This document shows, one piece after another, positions 35,071 to 48,629 of a stretch of 64,000 nucleotides of DNA. A model generated the notes under the pieces. That model was not told where the DNA came from, made no database searches, and saw nothing but the letters and a program-made list of their open reading frames with translations. Position 1 is the first letter of the stretch. The number at the start of each line of letters is the position of its first letter. The DNA is from Petrosia ficiformis. Taxonomy: Eukaryota > Porifera > Demospongiae > Haplosclerida > Petrosiidae. The stretch is taken from NCBI GenBank assembly GCA_947044365.1, contig OX345651.1:3029926-3093925 (forward strand). Direction: 5' to 3'. The position numbers and the translations under genes were made by a program.

Positions 35071-35960
35071 CCCATATTTCTCTGTATTACTCCTTAATTA
35101 AAAAGCACTTCAGTTTTAAAAGTGGCTTGAAAAGACTCTTTTTGAACATAAATTAGGTATGAACATTTGTTTTATGGTACAACTGACCGTAAAATGGTAA
35201 ACTGATATTAAGAAAGCTCAGAAATGAGAGGTATTGAGTTTGTGTGTACAGTCTTTGCTAATATTAAGAGGAAGAACTATTCCAACACTTCAAATATTAC
35301 TTATAATCGGAATAATAAACCATTCATATATGATGCATTCATGAATTGTGCAGTAAAAGTATTTGTTACTACATTTATAATTATGTAGTAACAAATAATA
35401 AGTTGCAACAAATAGTGTAAATTTAACTGTTTAGTTATGTAATATCATCAATAGACAAGCCACTATCTGATTCTGAGAAAAGGTGGAGCTTGCATGGGTA
35501 TAGTGCGGATTGTACTATCAAAAAAAGGGGAGTGGATGCATATACTATCTGTGTTCGTTTTGGATTGTACTGTAAGTAGTTGAGTGGGCACTTATACAAG
35601 GTGACCCATCTTTATATAGTCTGCATAATATCACTGAGGAGTGCCCAACTGTAATGTCACTAACTATTTCTAATAAGATGAAACACTCCCTCTAAAGATC
35701 AAATAACATTACCACAGGTACACAACAGTTGCACGCTCCTTCATCATCAACTAGATATGCTTGACTTCACCAGGGTACGTAGCATTTCTTCTAGTCTCTG
35801 TGTGTGCCTATGTCTGTATAATCTTGTGCAATTTGCATGCTGTATTTATAATTATTGTATACATAATTGTATGCAATCTAAATTAATAATAATAATAATA
35901 AAATTATAATTATTATAATTATAATGAGCTATAATTATCATGTTAATTGTGTATTGATTT
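35071..35960. repeat. Duplicated flank and dispersed CACTCCTCAGTGATGTCA-type repeat
   Basis: 35071-35370 continues the duplicated region (31120-31330). 35450-35790 resembles repeats at 42250-42550, 44440-44700, 50100-50230 and 60000-60220 (a ctgaggagtgcccaactgta segment). No gene. Confidence 0.5.
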
Positions 35961-38900
35961 GAATAATATAATGGACTATGAGGTGTTGCAGCTGTATGAA
36001 TAAAGGAGTTTGTGCAAGATGTTCATGTGTGAAGGCTGGTTTTCAGTGCTCTAACTGTTATCCTGGTAGTTTAGGTTTGTGTAAGAATCAGGAGAAGACC
36101 ACCAGTGAAGAAGTTGTTCCACAATCACCTTCCATTCACACTCAGGGTCAGGGTCACCACCATTTTGACCCTGAAATATGTTCTTATACACATCCTATTT
36201 CTTCATCTGTTGTTTCTGAAGTCAGTGTTGTCTCCAATGACCTGTCATCTCAGTCAAAGTCTCTCTTGTGCCATTCTTCAGAGTTGTTATCGTGTTCCAA
36301 TTCTAGTCTTCATAATTCGTTTTCTCTTCCAGAGTTTGAACCCCTTGCAGAGCCTTCTTTCACTTGGGGTGTTTTGGATGGATATGCCTTTTCTGAAGTT
36401 ATTAAATCTTGTTATGATGTGATTGTTCACTGGAGGAGGAACTTATTTAAGGTTCCATCAGGGAAAATAGGTAATTCATTTGTTTGAGAGCTTGTCAGAC
36501 TTTTCGTTCCTTTGCAGATTCTTCTGCCCTCGAATCAGTAGCTCTTTATGCGGCTATGGTCATGCCATCATTGTTGTTGCAGAGACCTCAGCAAAAGCTA
36601 TTCTCTAAGAATTTGATTGCTCATCTTGAGCGACGTTTATCTCTCTGGTCAAATGGAGATATTGAAACCTTACTTATTGAAGCTAGATCTATCCAGGCAA
36701 AATCTTGTCGACGGCAAAATCAGACACCTAAGCGTTCGGATCAGGTGGCTCGTAAGTTTTCTAATTTAATGATGGGTGGCAATGTTAAAGCAGCTATTAG
36801 ATTACTTTCCAACAATTACTGTTCTGGTGGAGTTCTATCGTTAAATTCTACTGTTAATGGTCGCTCAGTTAAAGATATTTTAGTTGATAAACACCCTCCA
36901 GCTCAACCACCACACCTGTCTGCTATTGTTCCTCCTTCTCTTACATCTGATTTTCATCCTATCCTGTTTGACAGTCTAACACCTGAGTTAATCCGTTCCT
37001 CTGCCCTGAAGATTGAAGGTTCTTCAGGCCCTTCGGGTCTTGATGCTGCCAATTGGAAGCGTATCTGCACCTCCTTTGGCACCTCTTCATCCGACCTATG
37101 TGCCGCACTAGCATCCTTTGGAAGAAGATTATGCACCTCATTTGTTGATCCAAATGGACTATATCCCTTTCTAGCAAGTCGACTGTGATAAACAGCCTGG
37201 AGTTCGTCCTATTGGGGTGGGTGAATCCGTACGCCGTATCATATGTAAGGCTGTTATTAAGGTAATAGGTCCGGATGTCATGGAAGTTGCCAGGTCCTCT
37301 CAGCTTTGTGCTGGTCAAGATGGGGGGTGTGAGGCAGCTGTTCATGCTGTTCGGCGGTTGTTTGAATCATCAGATTGTGAGGCTGTCCTACTAATTGATG
37401 CGAGTAATGCTTTTAATTCTCTCAATCGTCACACCGCTCTTAGAAATATTCTCAACCGATGTCCTGGCCTGGCCACAATTGCTATTAATTGCTATCGTTT
37501 GGATGTACCTTTGTTTATTGATGGCGAAGTGATATTGTCTTCTGAAGGAACGACACAGGGTGACCCTTTGGCCATGGCAATCTATGCCATTGGAATCCTT
37601 CCTCTAATTCACCATCTTAATCAACAGCTTTGTACTCAGGTTTGGTATGCTGATGATGCTGCTGTAGGGGGTAGTTTATCTGCCCTTCGTGAATGGTTTG
37701 ATTACCTCTGTTCCTCTGGACCTATGTTTGGCTACTATCCCAATGCATCACAATCTTGGCTGGTTTTAAAAGATGAATCTGCTGCTCTTGCCTCTTCAAT
37801 TTTTGGGGGCACGGACATTAATCTCACTACAGAAGGCCATAGATACTTAGGCAGCGTCATTGGCTCAAGTAAATTTGTTGATTGTTTTGTTGAAAAGAAG
37901 GTTTCGGATTGGGTTGATCAAATTATTAAATTGAACTCTATTGCTCAGTCTCAACCACATGCTGCTTTTTCGGCATTTACACATGGGCTCTCTAGCAAGT
38001 GGACTTATTTTCTCAGAAATATTCCTAATGTGAAAAATTACCTTCAACCTCTTGAGGACACTATACGATATCAACTTCTACCTACCTTGACTGGTCAGTG
38101 TGCTTTTAATGATGAATTAAGGACTTTGATATCTCTGCCTAGTCGTTTGGGTGGCTTAGGAATCCTAAATCCTTTGTCAACTGCTGATTCTCAGTTCAAC
38201 TCTTCCTTATTTATTACTGGTCCTCTAGTTTCTTCCATCATCCTTTCCTCTAATGAGTCCATATCGACTATTTTGGCTAATATTTCTCAAAGAAAGGCTG
38301 ACCTTAGAAAGAATCACAGATTGCAATTATCAACTTTGGCTCAAGAACTATACTCTGTATCCCCTAGCTCCTTGCAGCGATGTTTAGACGTGGCTGGGGA
38401 GAATGGTGCCTCAACATGGTTAACTGCACTCCCATTGTCAATTCATGGGTTTGCTCTAAACAAAGGTGCTTTTCGTGATGCTTTATGCTTAAGGTATGGT
38501 TGGATTCCTTCTCGCCTTCCTTCCTATTGTGTTTGTGGTAATACATTTACTGTAGATCATTGTTTTAACTGCAAATGTGGGGGATTTCCATCTATACGCC
38601 GCAATGAAGTCAGAGATATAACAGCTCATCTTCTTACTGAGGTTTGTCATGACGTCCTCATTGAACCCCAATTACAAGAACTTTCAGGCCTTGTCTTATG
38701 GCTCAGCTAATAGACATGATTAGGCTCGTTTTGACGTTGCTGCTAGTGGATTTTGGGGGAGTTTTCATGAAAGGGCTTATTTTGATGTGAGGATTTATAA
38801 TCCATTTGCCCGTACCTATGTTAACTCGTCTTTATCTTCCTGTTATAAACGCAATGAGTCTGAAAAGAGGAGAAATTACGACCAGAGGATTAGAGAAATA

Positions 38901-39300
38901 GAACATGGCTCCTTCACTCCACTTGTTTTTTCTACTGCAGGCGGCATGGGACCAGCTGCTACCGTGGTGTTTAAGAGACTGGCTTCTATGATCTCGATCA
39001 GAAATAATCAGCCTTATTCTCGTGTATTGAATTGGCTCAGGTGTCGTCTTGGTTTCTCGTTAATCAGATCAGCAATTATGTGTCTTCGTGGTGCCCGGTC
39101 CTCATATCATCATCCTATAAAATCTGACTGTGCTGCTATAGATCTTGCCCTCTCTGAGAGTAAGGTCCATAACTGATTGACTATTATATTTTATCATCAT
39201 TACTTATTTATTTATCATCATTACTTATTTATTACTTATTTATTTACTTATTTATTTATCATCATTACTTATTTATTTATTATTGTATCATATGTAATTC
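35961..39300 (+). pseudogene. YADD reverse transcriptase retroelement with candidate C-terminal nuclease
   Basis: ORF pieces: 35978-36487 (Cys-rich N-terminus, CCSCMNKGVCARCSC), 36484-37188, 37217-38710 and 38787-39176, separated by small frameshifts near 36490 and 37185 and, near 38705, a frameshift followed by a TAG at 38721. Reverse transcriptase motifs are visible: LLIDASNAFNSLNR (about 37390), TTQGDPLAM (about 37550), VWYADDAAVGG (37640-37670). Then comes a Cys/His cluster (YCVCGNTFTVDHCFNC) and a segment with ARFDVAASGFW and AYFDVRIYNPFA, which could be a PD-(D/E)XK restriction-like nuclease as in some non-LTR elements. 3' simple repeats (39181-39290, atcatcattacttatttatt) fit a non-LTR tail. 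At least three lesions make this copy inactive. Exact clade not identified. Confidence 0.7.
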
Positions 39301-40787
39301 ACAACTAGCCTTTAGCTATTACTCATGTCTTATTACTATTAGTATTATAGTTTAGTATTATTAAAAAAATATTTAAAAAATCTTGTGTATTACAATTCTA
39401 AAAAAAAAAAAAAAAATTATCATGTTAATTTGAATATTAGGTGTATGGATGTCAAAACCAATTCAAGTACACAAAAATACTGTGCAAATGGCAGAAGAAA
39501 TCAAAAATATTTCCTATTACATAATGGATATAAAATTATAATTAAACACAATATTTTCATGCAATATTGTATGTAATTGTAATTCAATTTTAAGTTAGCC
39601 CACAACGGTTCTGAGCCTTAATTTTCCAATCAAAGTCTAGTCCTTTAATGACAACACAAAATTTAAAGTGGATGTATGATAATTTTATTTATATACCACT
39701 TGTTGTTAATGTTTGTTGAAGTGATAATTATAGCTAGAGTGCTATATAACAGCAAGATATGTGTGCATGCATATTGTGTACTTCTAGTAGATGCTCTATT
39801 AAATTTTGATGAATGAGGTCACACTATTCACCTTGAAACTTTCAAGTAACTTGTTTATACATTTTATTATAAGGATTAGCCATACGTAGTTCTTGAATTC
39901 TAAGAAATTTAATGAGAATGATGTAAGCAAGTTATAAAATGTATGGGTGTCCATTTCTTTTTCGGCCATCCCTACATAGAGAACTAACATACTCTCTGAT
40001 AATAAATAACAATTTAATGTGATGTGATGTAGAATCAATCCAGTTTATTTTTCAGCTCTGTCAAGGTTGTTTCAAAATCCCAGAATTGTAACTACCTTAA
40101 ATATTTTAATTTATAAATGTTAATGATCCCAATACTCTAAATGTCTCCTTATGTACAAAATTCTAAATAATTCCAGTCTCTTCCCAGATCCCCCTTTTTG
40201 TCCATCTCACTAATTGTCCATTTGATTACATAATTATCATCCCTACCTCCTTTTATCTACCATACAACACCTTTTTACAATGTCATAGCTACTTCCCCAG
40301 TATAATAAATCTATACAACATATTTACCCTCTGCTGCTACATTAACACTATCGATTTCTTAATTTAAATCCCTTTGAACATTCATGCATGATATGATAAT
40401 ACCTATTACTTTTTATACAAACCAATAAACATTTCAAAACAGCGAATAGGAGTGCATGGGACATGTTAAATTAAATAATTGCTTGCATGTCCATGCAATT
40501 GATTCATTCTCTGGACTGGATGCTTCATTGCGTCGCCAATCACTGTATTACATCATACATTCTAGGCTGTTTTGTAACTGGGAGGTATATAGGTTGCTAC
40601 TATTTATAGTAGTGATTGATAAACATGCAGAATATGCCTTGCGTTTAAACATAGTTAGTTACTAATAATTACGTATTGTGTCATTTTATACAATATTCAA
40701 TCTATTATTAATTAATTCAATACATCAAAAAATCATCCTCAAGATGAAAAGTAACATTATGTAAAAAGCAAATCTATATTACTCAAG
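39301..40787. repeat. Gene-free mosaic of duplicated flanks
   Basis: 39600-40020 recurs in altered form at 41880-42000, 43070-43330, 49080-49330 and 60500-60850. 40030-40740 is the downstream flank of the next stefin-like gene and recurs at 47220-47900 and 53090-53840. A polyA tract lies at 39400-39416. No gene. Confidence 0.55.
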
Positions 40788-41330
40788 TCATTTCAAATTT
40801 CCACCGGAACCACGAACACACACCTTGTCAAGAGGAGCATGAAGATCCAAATCTGGATAAAAGGCCAATAGTATATATGTATTGGTCTTGAAATTGGCTT
40901 CCACAATAATATGATAGCACTGTTTCTCTGGGATTGTCTCGACCTATATGTATATATGAAACAACAGTATATTTCACTTGTTTATATTTCTGTACAGCTT
41001 TGTCCAAACATGCATGAATAAAAGAACTAATTGAAGTAGTAAAAATGATGACTGCAGCTATACAAGTAATACCTTAATGAGATAATCAACCTCATTCAAT
41101 TGAGGTCCAGGTCCTCCTCCTGGAAGGCTTGGAATATAAGGAGACTGGCGATATGTGAGAGCTTTATATATCTCAAATTTCCTCCCAACCTTCTCTTCAA
41201 GAGTTGACCTCACCTAAGAACAGTTTAGAATGATAAAAATGTTTTCTTTTTTAATTCTTTAACATACCTTGTCAGCTACTCCTTGTACAAATTCATTAGC
41301 AGGAAACAAAGGACCAAATTCACCAGCCAT
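40788..41330 (-). CDS. Stefin-like protein, 119 aa, mixed clade
   Basis: Exons: 41268-41330, 41073-41213, 40788-40943 (21+47+51 codons). N-terminus MAGEFGPLFPANEFVQGVADK. Loop PSLPGGGPGP; QVVAG-equivalent QLNEV. Exon 3 begins VETIPEKQCYHIIVEANF and the C-terminal variant is KVCVRGSGGNLK. The second hairpin is FYPDLDLHAPL. Sister copies are at 48.0 and 53.9 kb. Intron 1 is 54 bp. Confidence 0.85.
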
Positions 41331-41373
41331 TACTTCTTCACAATTCTATTTTCCGTAAAAGTATCAATTATTT

Positions 41374-41467
41374 CACTTTCAGTTAGTCTATTTGGAGAGA
41401 CGCTCTCTTTATATAGTCATGGAACACTTGCAACCACAATTGGGTGTGAAGTGTTAGATGACATCAT
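41374..41467 (-). promoter_or_regulatory. Stefin-family promoter with CRE-like site
   Basis: Minus-strand order: TGATGTCA (41459-41466), acttcacaccca, TTGTGGTTGCA, actatataaagagagcg. A GTAT microsatellite starts within 15 bp upstream. Confidence 0.7.
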
Positions 41468-41479
41468 ATGTGAGTTTAT

Positions 41480-41640
41480 GTATGTTTGTATGTATGTATG
41501 TATGTATGTATGTATGTATGTATGTATGTATGTATGCATGTATGTATGGTGTATGTATGTATGTATGTATTTATGTATGTAGGTATGTTACATTGTATGT
41601 ATGTATGTATGTATGTATGTATGTATGCATGCATGGATGA
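41480..41640. repeat. GTAT microsatellite
   Basis: Nearly pure (GTAT)n with a few interruptions. Produces spurious ORFs on both strands. Confidence 0.95.
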
Positions 41641-43480
41641 TCTAAGGTATAATGATCTCAAATGGTATGACCTGCTTACATCATTCTCATTAGATTTCTT
41701 AGAATTCAAGAACACTTAATAAGATTTATAACCAAGTTATTTTAAGGTTTCAAAGAGAATAGTTGACCTCATTCATCAAATAGAGCAACTACCTGAAGTA
41801 CACAATATGTATGGTTGTACATTTGCATGCATGCATGCACACACATCTTTAGGTGTTATATAGCACTCTAGCTATAGTTACAAATTTTGTGTTGTTCCTA
41901 TGCTAGTTGTCATTAAAAGACTAGACCTTGATTGTGATAACGGAAAATTAAATGAAGAGCTCAGAACCTTTGTGGGCTAACCCAAAATTGAGTTCTGTAC
42001 ATATTGGGCATGGAAATATTGTGTTATAGTCATATACACACTATGCAATAGGAAATATTTTTTCTACCATTTGCAGAGTATTTTTGTGTTCTTGGTTTTG
42101 ACATTCATACAATTTTAAATATTCATGATGTACCAATTTGTATAATAATTATAATAATAATTATTATAATAATTATAATTTTATTACTAATAATTTAGAA
42201 TGTATGTAATGTATATGTATACATTATATATACAAAATGCAAACTGGGACAAGATTATACCCTGGTGAAGGCAAGCATATCTAGTTGATGGCAAAGGAGT
42301 GTGTAACTGTTGTGTACCTGTGGTAATATGTATAGAGCAGTAGAGGGAGTTTTTCATCTATTCATTTTACCAGAAATAGACATTTTGTGTTGTTATTACA
42401 GTTGGGCACTCCTCAGTGATGTCATGCACACCTTTGTATAAGCACCCACTCAACTATTTTGACAAAACGAACACTATCTGTGCAAGCTCCAACCTTAACC
42501 TTTTCTTAGAATCATAAAGTGGCCATCATGTGGTAGTGCAAATGTACTGTTTCCAGTAATTTGACAATTAATTTAATTTGGTACTGGCAACTACATGTAT
42601 TATGTACGACCAATTAAATGTCAAATTTACGCTATTCCTTGCAACTTGTAACCAATAAATTAGTTAATTTAATGGAGAATTAACAAAAATATTTTCACAA
42701 AAAAATGAAAAACATGTAGGGGATATTAAAGGGGAAAAAGCACATGAACAAGATTAGGATGGTACCTCAGCAACAAAATTATTCAAACCATTTCACCATA
42801 TATATACAACTAAAATATAAAATAAAAACATTCTATAAAAATATTCACAATTCATAAATACTCTATTTGAAAGGCTAGGAAGCTATAACAGTCTTACCCA
42901 GTTTTATGGTGTAGCCAGCCTTAAACCCCTCTACAATTCCTTGCTTGTAGAGTGGGAGGGGCTGGCTACATGAGATCACACTGTTTTAGGAGCAGAACAT
43001 ATTTCCTATTTCATAGTGTGTATATAACTACTTTCATATATGCACATAACCCAATTTTGGGTTAGCCCACAATGATTCTGAGCCTTTCCCTTAGTTCACT
43101 GTTATCACAATCAAGGTCTAGTGTTTTAATGACAGCTAAGACACAATATTGTGATAGTTGTAATTATATACCAGTCCTCTTGTTAATGTTTGTTGAAGTT
43201 AATTATAACTGTATCTAAAGTGCCATATAACAGTAGAAGTTGTGCATATATGCACATGCATGTATATGTATGTACATACCTACATATTATGTACTTCTAG
43301 TACTTGCTGTACTTGATGGATGAGGTCACACTATTCACTTTGAAACTTAAAAATAACTTCTTTATACATCTGATAATAATTTCTTAGGATTCACGAATTC
43401 TAAGAAATCTAATCAAATGACATAATCAAGTTATACCTGTGCGATATACCATAGAGGTAACAGGTTGTACATGAATGTAT
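41640..43480. repeat. Inverted segmental duplicate of about 59.2-60.9 kb
   Basis: Matches in reverse order and orientation: 42470-42520 with 59970-60020, 42690-43000 with 59500-59800, 43010-43150 with 59370-59480. It includes a foldback segment at 42909-42975 (gtagccagcc... and its inverse). No gene. Confidence 0.65.
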
Positions 43481-43578
43481 AAATACATACATACGTACAT
43501 ACATACAATGTACATACATACAACATACATATATGCATACATACATAATTACATACATACATACATACATACATACAT
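43481..43578. repeat. CATA microsatellite
   Basis: (CATA)n with variants, directly upstream of the promoter at 43585. Confidence 0.95.
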
Positions 43579-43584
43579 CACATA

Positions 43585-43760
43585 TGATGTCATCTAACAC
43601 TTCACACCCAATTGTGGTTTGGAAGTGTCCCAAACGTATAAAAACAGAGCATCTTTCCAAACAGACTAAAGTGAAATAATTGATACCTTTCCAGAAAATA
43701 GAATTGTGAAGAAGTGAAAAGACTTGAGTATTATAGATTTACTTTTACTTTTCATCTTTA
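43585..43760 (+). pseudogene. Stefin-like locus with entire coding region deleted
   Basis: A complete family promoter is present: TGATGTCA 43585-43592, acttcacaccca, ttgtggttt, gtataaaaacagagc, and gactaaagtg ending at 43673. The 5' UTR (ccagaaaatagaattgtgaa) follows to gaagtga at about 43717. It joins directly to aaagacttgagtattatag, which is the family's 3' UTR just after the stop codon. All three exons and both introns are gone. The join lies at an agtga motif that exists both at the start codon and at the stop codon of intact copies, so a microhomology deletion explains it. A short non-coding transcript could still be made. Confidence 0.8.
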
Positions 43761-46700
43761 GGATGATTTTTTGAAGTATTGTTGTAATTAATTTAATTAA
43801 TAATGGATCGAATATTGTATAAAATGACACAATACGTAATTAGTAACTAAACACAAGGAAGTTTGCGCATGTATATCAATCACTACTATAAATAGTAGCA
43901 AAACTATATTCCTCCCAATTACAAAACAGCCTAGAATATATGATGTAATACAGCGATTGGCTACGTGATAAAGCATCCCTGGACTTCAGGACCTGAGAAA
44001 GAAAATTTACATTCAATTGCATGGACAGGCAAGCAATTATAATCAAGTGATGAAACACTTTTGACTTCGAAATAAAATTTAACACCTTTAACATGTCTTC
44101 ATGCACTCCTATTTGCTGTTTTGAAATGTTTATTGATTTGTAAAAAAAGGTAATCGAATCAAGATGAACAAAGAAGGGGATCTGGGAAGAGCCTGAAATT
44201 AATTAGAATTTTGTACATAAGAAGAGATTTAGAGCATTGGCATGACGTTAATAAATTAAAATATTTAAGAATAGTTACAATTCCGAGATTTTGAAACAAC
44301 CTTGAGAGACCTGAAAAATAAACTAGATTGATTCTATGTCAGAGATAAGAAAAGAATAATCTGGTCCTAGATTATATGCTGTATAATTATAATAATAATA
44401 ATAATAATATATATATAATTAATAACAATCATCTTTATACTGTTGTGTACCTGTGGTAATATTATTTATTGTATAGATCTATACACTAAAGGGAGTGTTT
44501 CATCTATCCATCTTCTCAGAAACAGTCTGTGTTATTATTACAGTTGGGCACTCCTCAGTGATGTCATGCGAGCTGTTGTAAAGTGTAAAGATGGTCACCT
44601 TTGTATAAGCATCCATTCAACTAGTACAATCCATAATGAACACTACTCATGCAAGCTTCAACCTTTTCTCAGCCAATCAGATAGTGGCTTGTTGGGCCCA
44701 CCATGACTGGCCAATTACTGCAAACACTACATCTGCACACATCATGTGGTAGTGCAAATGTAGTACATTTCCAAGTGGACAATCAGTACTGCCATCTGCA
44801 TGTAAATGTTAAATGTACACTATTGCTTCCAACTGTGGTGACCAGTAAATTAATTAACCCTTAGAGGATTGATGTCACATATATGTGACATTTGACCCCT
44901 ATGCAGTTCAGAAGGTGTTCCTAGCATTACGAAGCATTCCAAATGTTCGTAATTGGTGTCAAGGATAAAATGAATGTTTTTTGGCCTCACTGCCTTAAAT
45001 ATTAAACACAGGGGAGAATTTTAAAAGGCGGGTATCCCTTCGCTAATGGGATTCAACAGGGGTGCAGCCCAATCACCACTCACACAATTTGGGGATTCAG
45101 TGATCCATCCTCCATTCTGTTACATATAATTATATGTGTGTTTTAATAGTAAAAAAATTTGAAATTTTGAAGGTTGTCAACTTGCTATATTTTGATGCCA
45201 ATTTCATTTTTGGAATGAATCCTGAAGTTTTGGCATGAGAGTTTTAAAGATACTGAGGTGAGAAGAGGAAAGCAAAGTGGCCAAAATTGACTCAGTTCCA
45301 GTTGATCATATACACTTATACTTAAAGTATACCTCAGTATTCATCATAGATGAGAACATGTATACAACTTGGAATGAATCAATAATTTTACACTGAATTC
45401 CGGGTAAATAATATAATGATACTTGTTACATTTTTTTTTACAACACTTTAAAACAGCAAATAGGAGTGCATAGGGACATGTTAAAGGTGTTAAATTTTAT
45501 TTCATCAAAGTCACAAGTGTTTGCATAAAACATTTCTCCAGCTAAAGCTGTTTCATCACTTGATTGTAATTCCTTGCTTAATAAATTTCCTAATCATTGT
45601 ATTATATGATACACTCATACATACATGGCATGCATACATATGTATGTACATACAACATACATATATGCAAATTATAATACATACATACATTGATAATAGA
45701 CTAATTACTGTCGCAATACGTAATTTGCATAATTATTTAAATAATTAACTACGTTATATGATGGGCAGTTCCTCCATGTATCCATTCATTACTATAAATA
45801 GTAACAAAACCACAATCCTCCCTGTAACAAAACAGTCTGGAGTGTATCATATAATACAATGATTAGCTATGTGATGAAGCATCCCTGGACTTCAGGTCCA
45901 GAGAAAGGAAATTTATATTCAAATGCATGAACAAGCAAGGAATTACAATCAAGTGATGAAACAGTTTTAGCTGGAGAAATGTTTTATGCAAACACTTTTG
46001 ACTTTGATAAAATTTAACACCTTTAACATGTCCCTATGCACTCCTATTTGCTGTTTTAAAGTGTTTACTGGTTTGTAAAAAATGTAACAAGTATCATTAT
46101 ATTATTTACCCAGAATTCAGTGTAAAATTTCAAACAAAATAAAATAAAAATTAATCATAATTATTTCTATTCTAACTACATGATATCATGTAGTGACAAA
46201 TTAGCTTCAAGAATAATTGCTATGCTAAAATTCAAGTTGTATACATATTCTCATCTAGGATGAATATTGATCAACTGGAACAGTCAGTTTTGGACAGTTT
46301 GCTTTCCTCTTTTAAACTCAGTATCTTTAATTTCTGAATGAATTTATACCAAAACTTCAGGATTCATTCCAAAAATGAAATTGGCATTAAAATGTTGCAA
46401 GTTGACAGTCTTCAAAATTTTACCACTGAACATTGTAGAATACACATATGTAACAGGGGATATATGTGATGGAGGATTGATCACTGAATCCCCAAATTGT
46501 GTGGGTAATTATAGGGCTGCCACCTTTGAACTCCCATTAATGGGGGTGACACCCCCTTTTAATATTCCCCCCATGCTCAATATTTAGAGCAAAGGGTGGT
46601 CAAAAAGCCATCAACTTTTTTCATTGGCTTATCCCTGAGATCAATTACAAAACTTTGGAGTGCTTCGTAATGCTAGGAACACATTCTGAACTGCATAGGA

Positions 46701-47953
46701 GTCAAATGTCACATATATATGACATCAGTCCTCTTAATTAATGGTCACCATAGTTGCAAGCAATAGTGTAAAATTTAACAGTTACATGCAGATGCCAGTA
46801 CTGCCACATGATGTGTACAAATGTAGTGTTTCTAATAATTGGCCAGTCATAGTGGGCACAACTGAGACAAGGAACTATCTGATCAAGTTGGCTGAGAAAA
46901 GGTTGGAGCTTGCATGAGTAGTGTTCATTATGGATTGTGCTAGTTGATTGGATGCTTATACAAAGGTGACCATCTTTGTAACACTCTGCATGACATCACT
47001 GAGGAGTGCCCAACTGTAATAATAACACAGACTGTTTCTGAGAAGATGGAAAGATGAAACACTCCATCTAATCTATAGATATACATGTATTCAATAAATA
47101 ATATTACCATGATTATTAATAATATATAATTTATGAATTATATATAATAATAAAAATTATTATTATTATAATTATATATACAGCATATAATCTCGAACTA
47201 GACTATTCTTCTCTTATCTCTGACCTAGAATCAATCCAGTTTATTTTTCACCTCTCTCAAATCCCGGAATTGTAACAATTCTTTTTAAACATTTTAATTT
47301 ATAAATGTATGCCAATTTCTCTTTCTGTACAAAATTCTAAATAATTCCATTCTCCTCCCAGATTCCCCTTATTGCTAATTGTCCATTTGATTACATAATT
47401 ATCATTTCTACCTCTTTATATCTACCATACACACCTTTTTGTAAAGTCATAGCTACTTCCCCAGTATAATAAATCTATACAACATATTTACCCTCTGCTG
47501 CTAAATTAACACTTCGATTTCTTAATTTAAATCCCTTTGAACATTCATGCATGATATGATAATACCTATTACTTTTTATACAAACCAATAAACATTTCAA
47601 AACAGCGAATAAGAGTGCATGGGACATGTTGAATTAAATAATTGCTTACCTGTCCATGCAATTGAATATAAATTTCATTCTCTGGACCGGATGCTTCATC
47701 ACGTAGCCAATTAATCACTGTATTACATCATATATTCTAGGCTGTTTTGTAATTGGGAGGTATATAGTTTTGCTACTATTTATAGTAGTGATTGATAAAC
47801 ATGCAGAATATGCCTTGCGTTTAAACATAGTTAGTTACTAATAATTACGTATCGTGTCATTTTATACAATATTCAATCTATTATTAATTAAATCAATACA
47901 TCAAAAAATCATCCTAAAGATGAAAAGTAAAAAGCAAATCTATATTACTCAAG
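43761..47953. repeat. Gene-free mosaic of stefin flanks and dispersed repeats
   Basis: 43761-44150: downstream flank. 44150-44340 and 47220-47400: another flank segment. 44440-44850: the ctcctcagtgatgtcatgc repeat. 44860-45300 and 46130-46740 are inverted copies of one repeat that contains the palindrome atgtcacatatatgtgacat (44874-44893). 45480-46060 contains flank copies in both orientations. 47590-47900: downstream flank of the next gene. ORFs here (for example 44443-44706, 46375-46587) are not preserved in other copies. Confidence 0.5.
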
Positions 47954-48498
47954 TCATTTCAAATTTCCACCGGAACCACGAACACACACCTTGTCAAGAG
48001 GAGCATGAAGATCCAAATCTGGATAATAGGCCAATAGTATATATGTATTGGTCTTGAAATTGGCTTCCACAATAATATGATAGCACTGTTTCTCTGGGAT
48101 TGTCTCGACCTATATGTATATATGAAACAAAAGTATATTTCACTTGTTTATATTTCTGTACAGCTTTGTCCAAACATGCATGAATAAAAGAACTAATTGA
48201 AGTAATACAAAATGATGACTGCAGCTATACAAGTAATATCATACCTTAATGAGATAATCAACTTCATTCAATTGAGGGCCAGGTCCTCCTCCTGGAAGGC
48301 TTGGAATATAAGGAGACTGGCGATATGTGAGAGCTTTATATATCTCAAATTTCTTCCCAACCTTCTCTTCAAGAGTTGACCTCACCTAAGAACAGTTTAG
48401 AATGATAAGAATGTTTCTTTCTTAATTCTTTAACATACCTTGTCAGCTACTCCTTGTACAAATTCATTAGCAGGAAACAAAGGACCAAATTCAGCCAT
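47954..48498 (-). CDS. Stefin-like protein, 118 aa, mixed clade
   Basis: Exons: 48439-48498, 48245-48385, 47954-48109 (20+47+51 codons). N-terminus MAEFGPLFPANEFVQGVADK, one codon shorter than the 40.8 kb sister. Exon 2 has VGKKFEIYKAL and PSLPGGGPGPQLNEVDYLIK. Exon 3 is nearly identical to the 40.8 kb copy. Introns are also nearly identical, so the duplication is recent. Confidence 0.85.
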
Positions 48499-48540
48499 CA
48501 CTTTTTCACAATTCAATTTTCTGGAAAGTATCAATTATTT

Positions 48541-48629
48541 CACTTTAGACTATTTGGAAAGACGCTCTCTTTATATAGTCATGGAACACTTGCAACCACA
48601 ATTGGGTGTGAAGTGCTAGATGACATCAT
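48541..48629 (-). promoter_or_regulatory. Stefin-family promoter with CRE-like site
   Basis: TGATGTCA on the minus strand at 48621-48628; TATA element actatataaagagagcg. Confidence 0.7.

Noticed and set aside
41480..41640. Regular short repeats that could suggest a CRISPR array
   Set aside because: Simple tetranucleotide microsatellite without spacers, in a eukaryotic context.
44443..44706. 87-codon ORF starting MCTCGNIIYCIDL
   Set aside because: Sits in a repeat with other copies near 35.6, 47.0 and 60.1 kb in which the frame is not kept.
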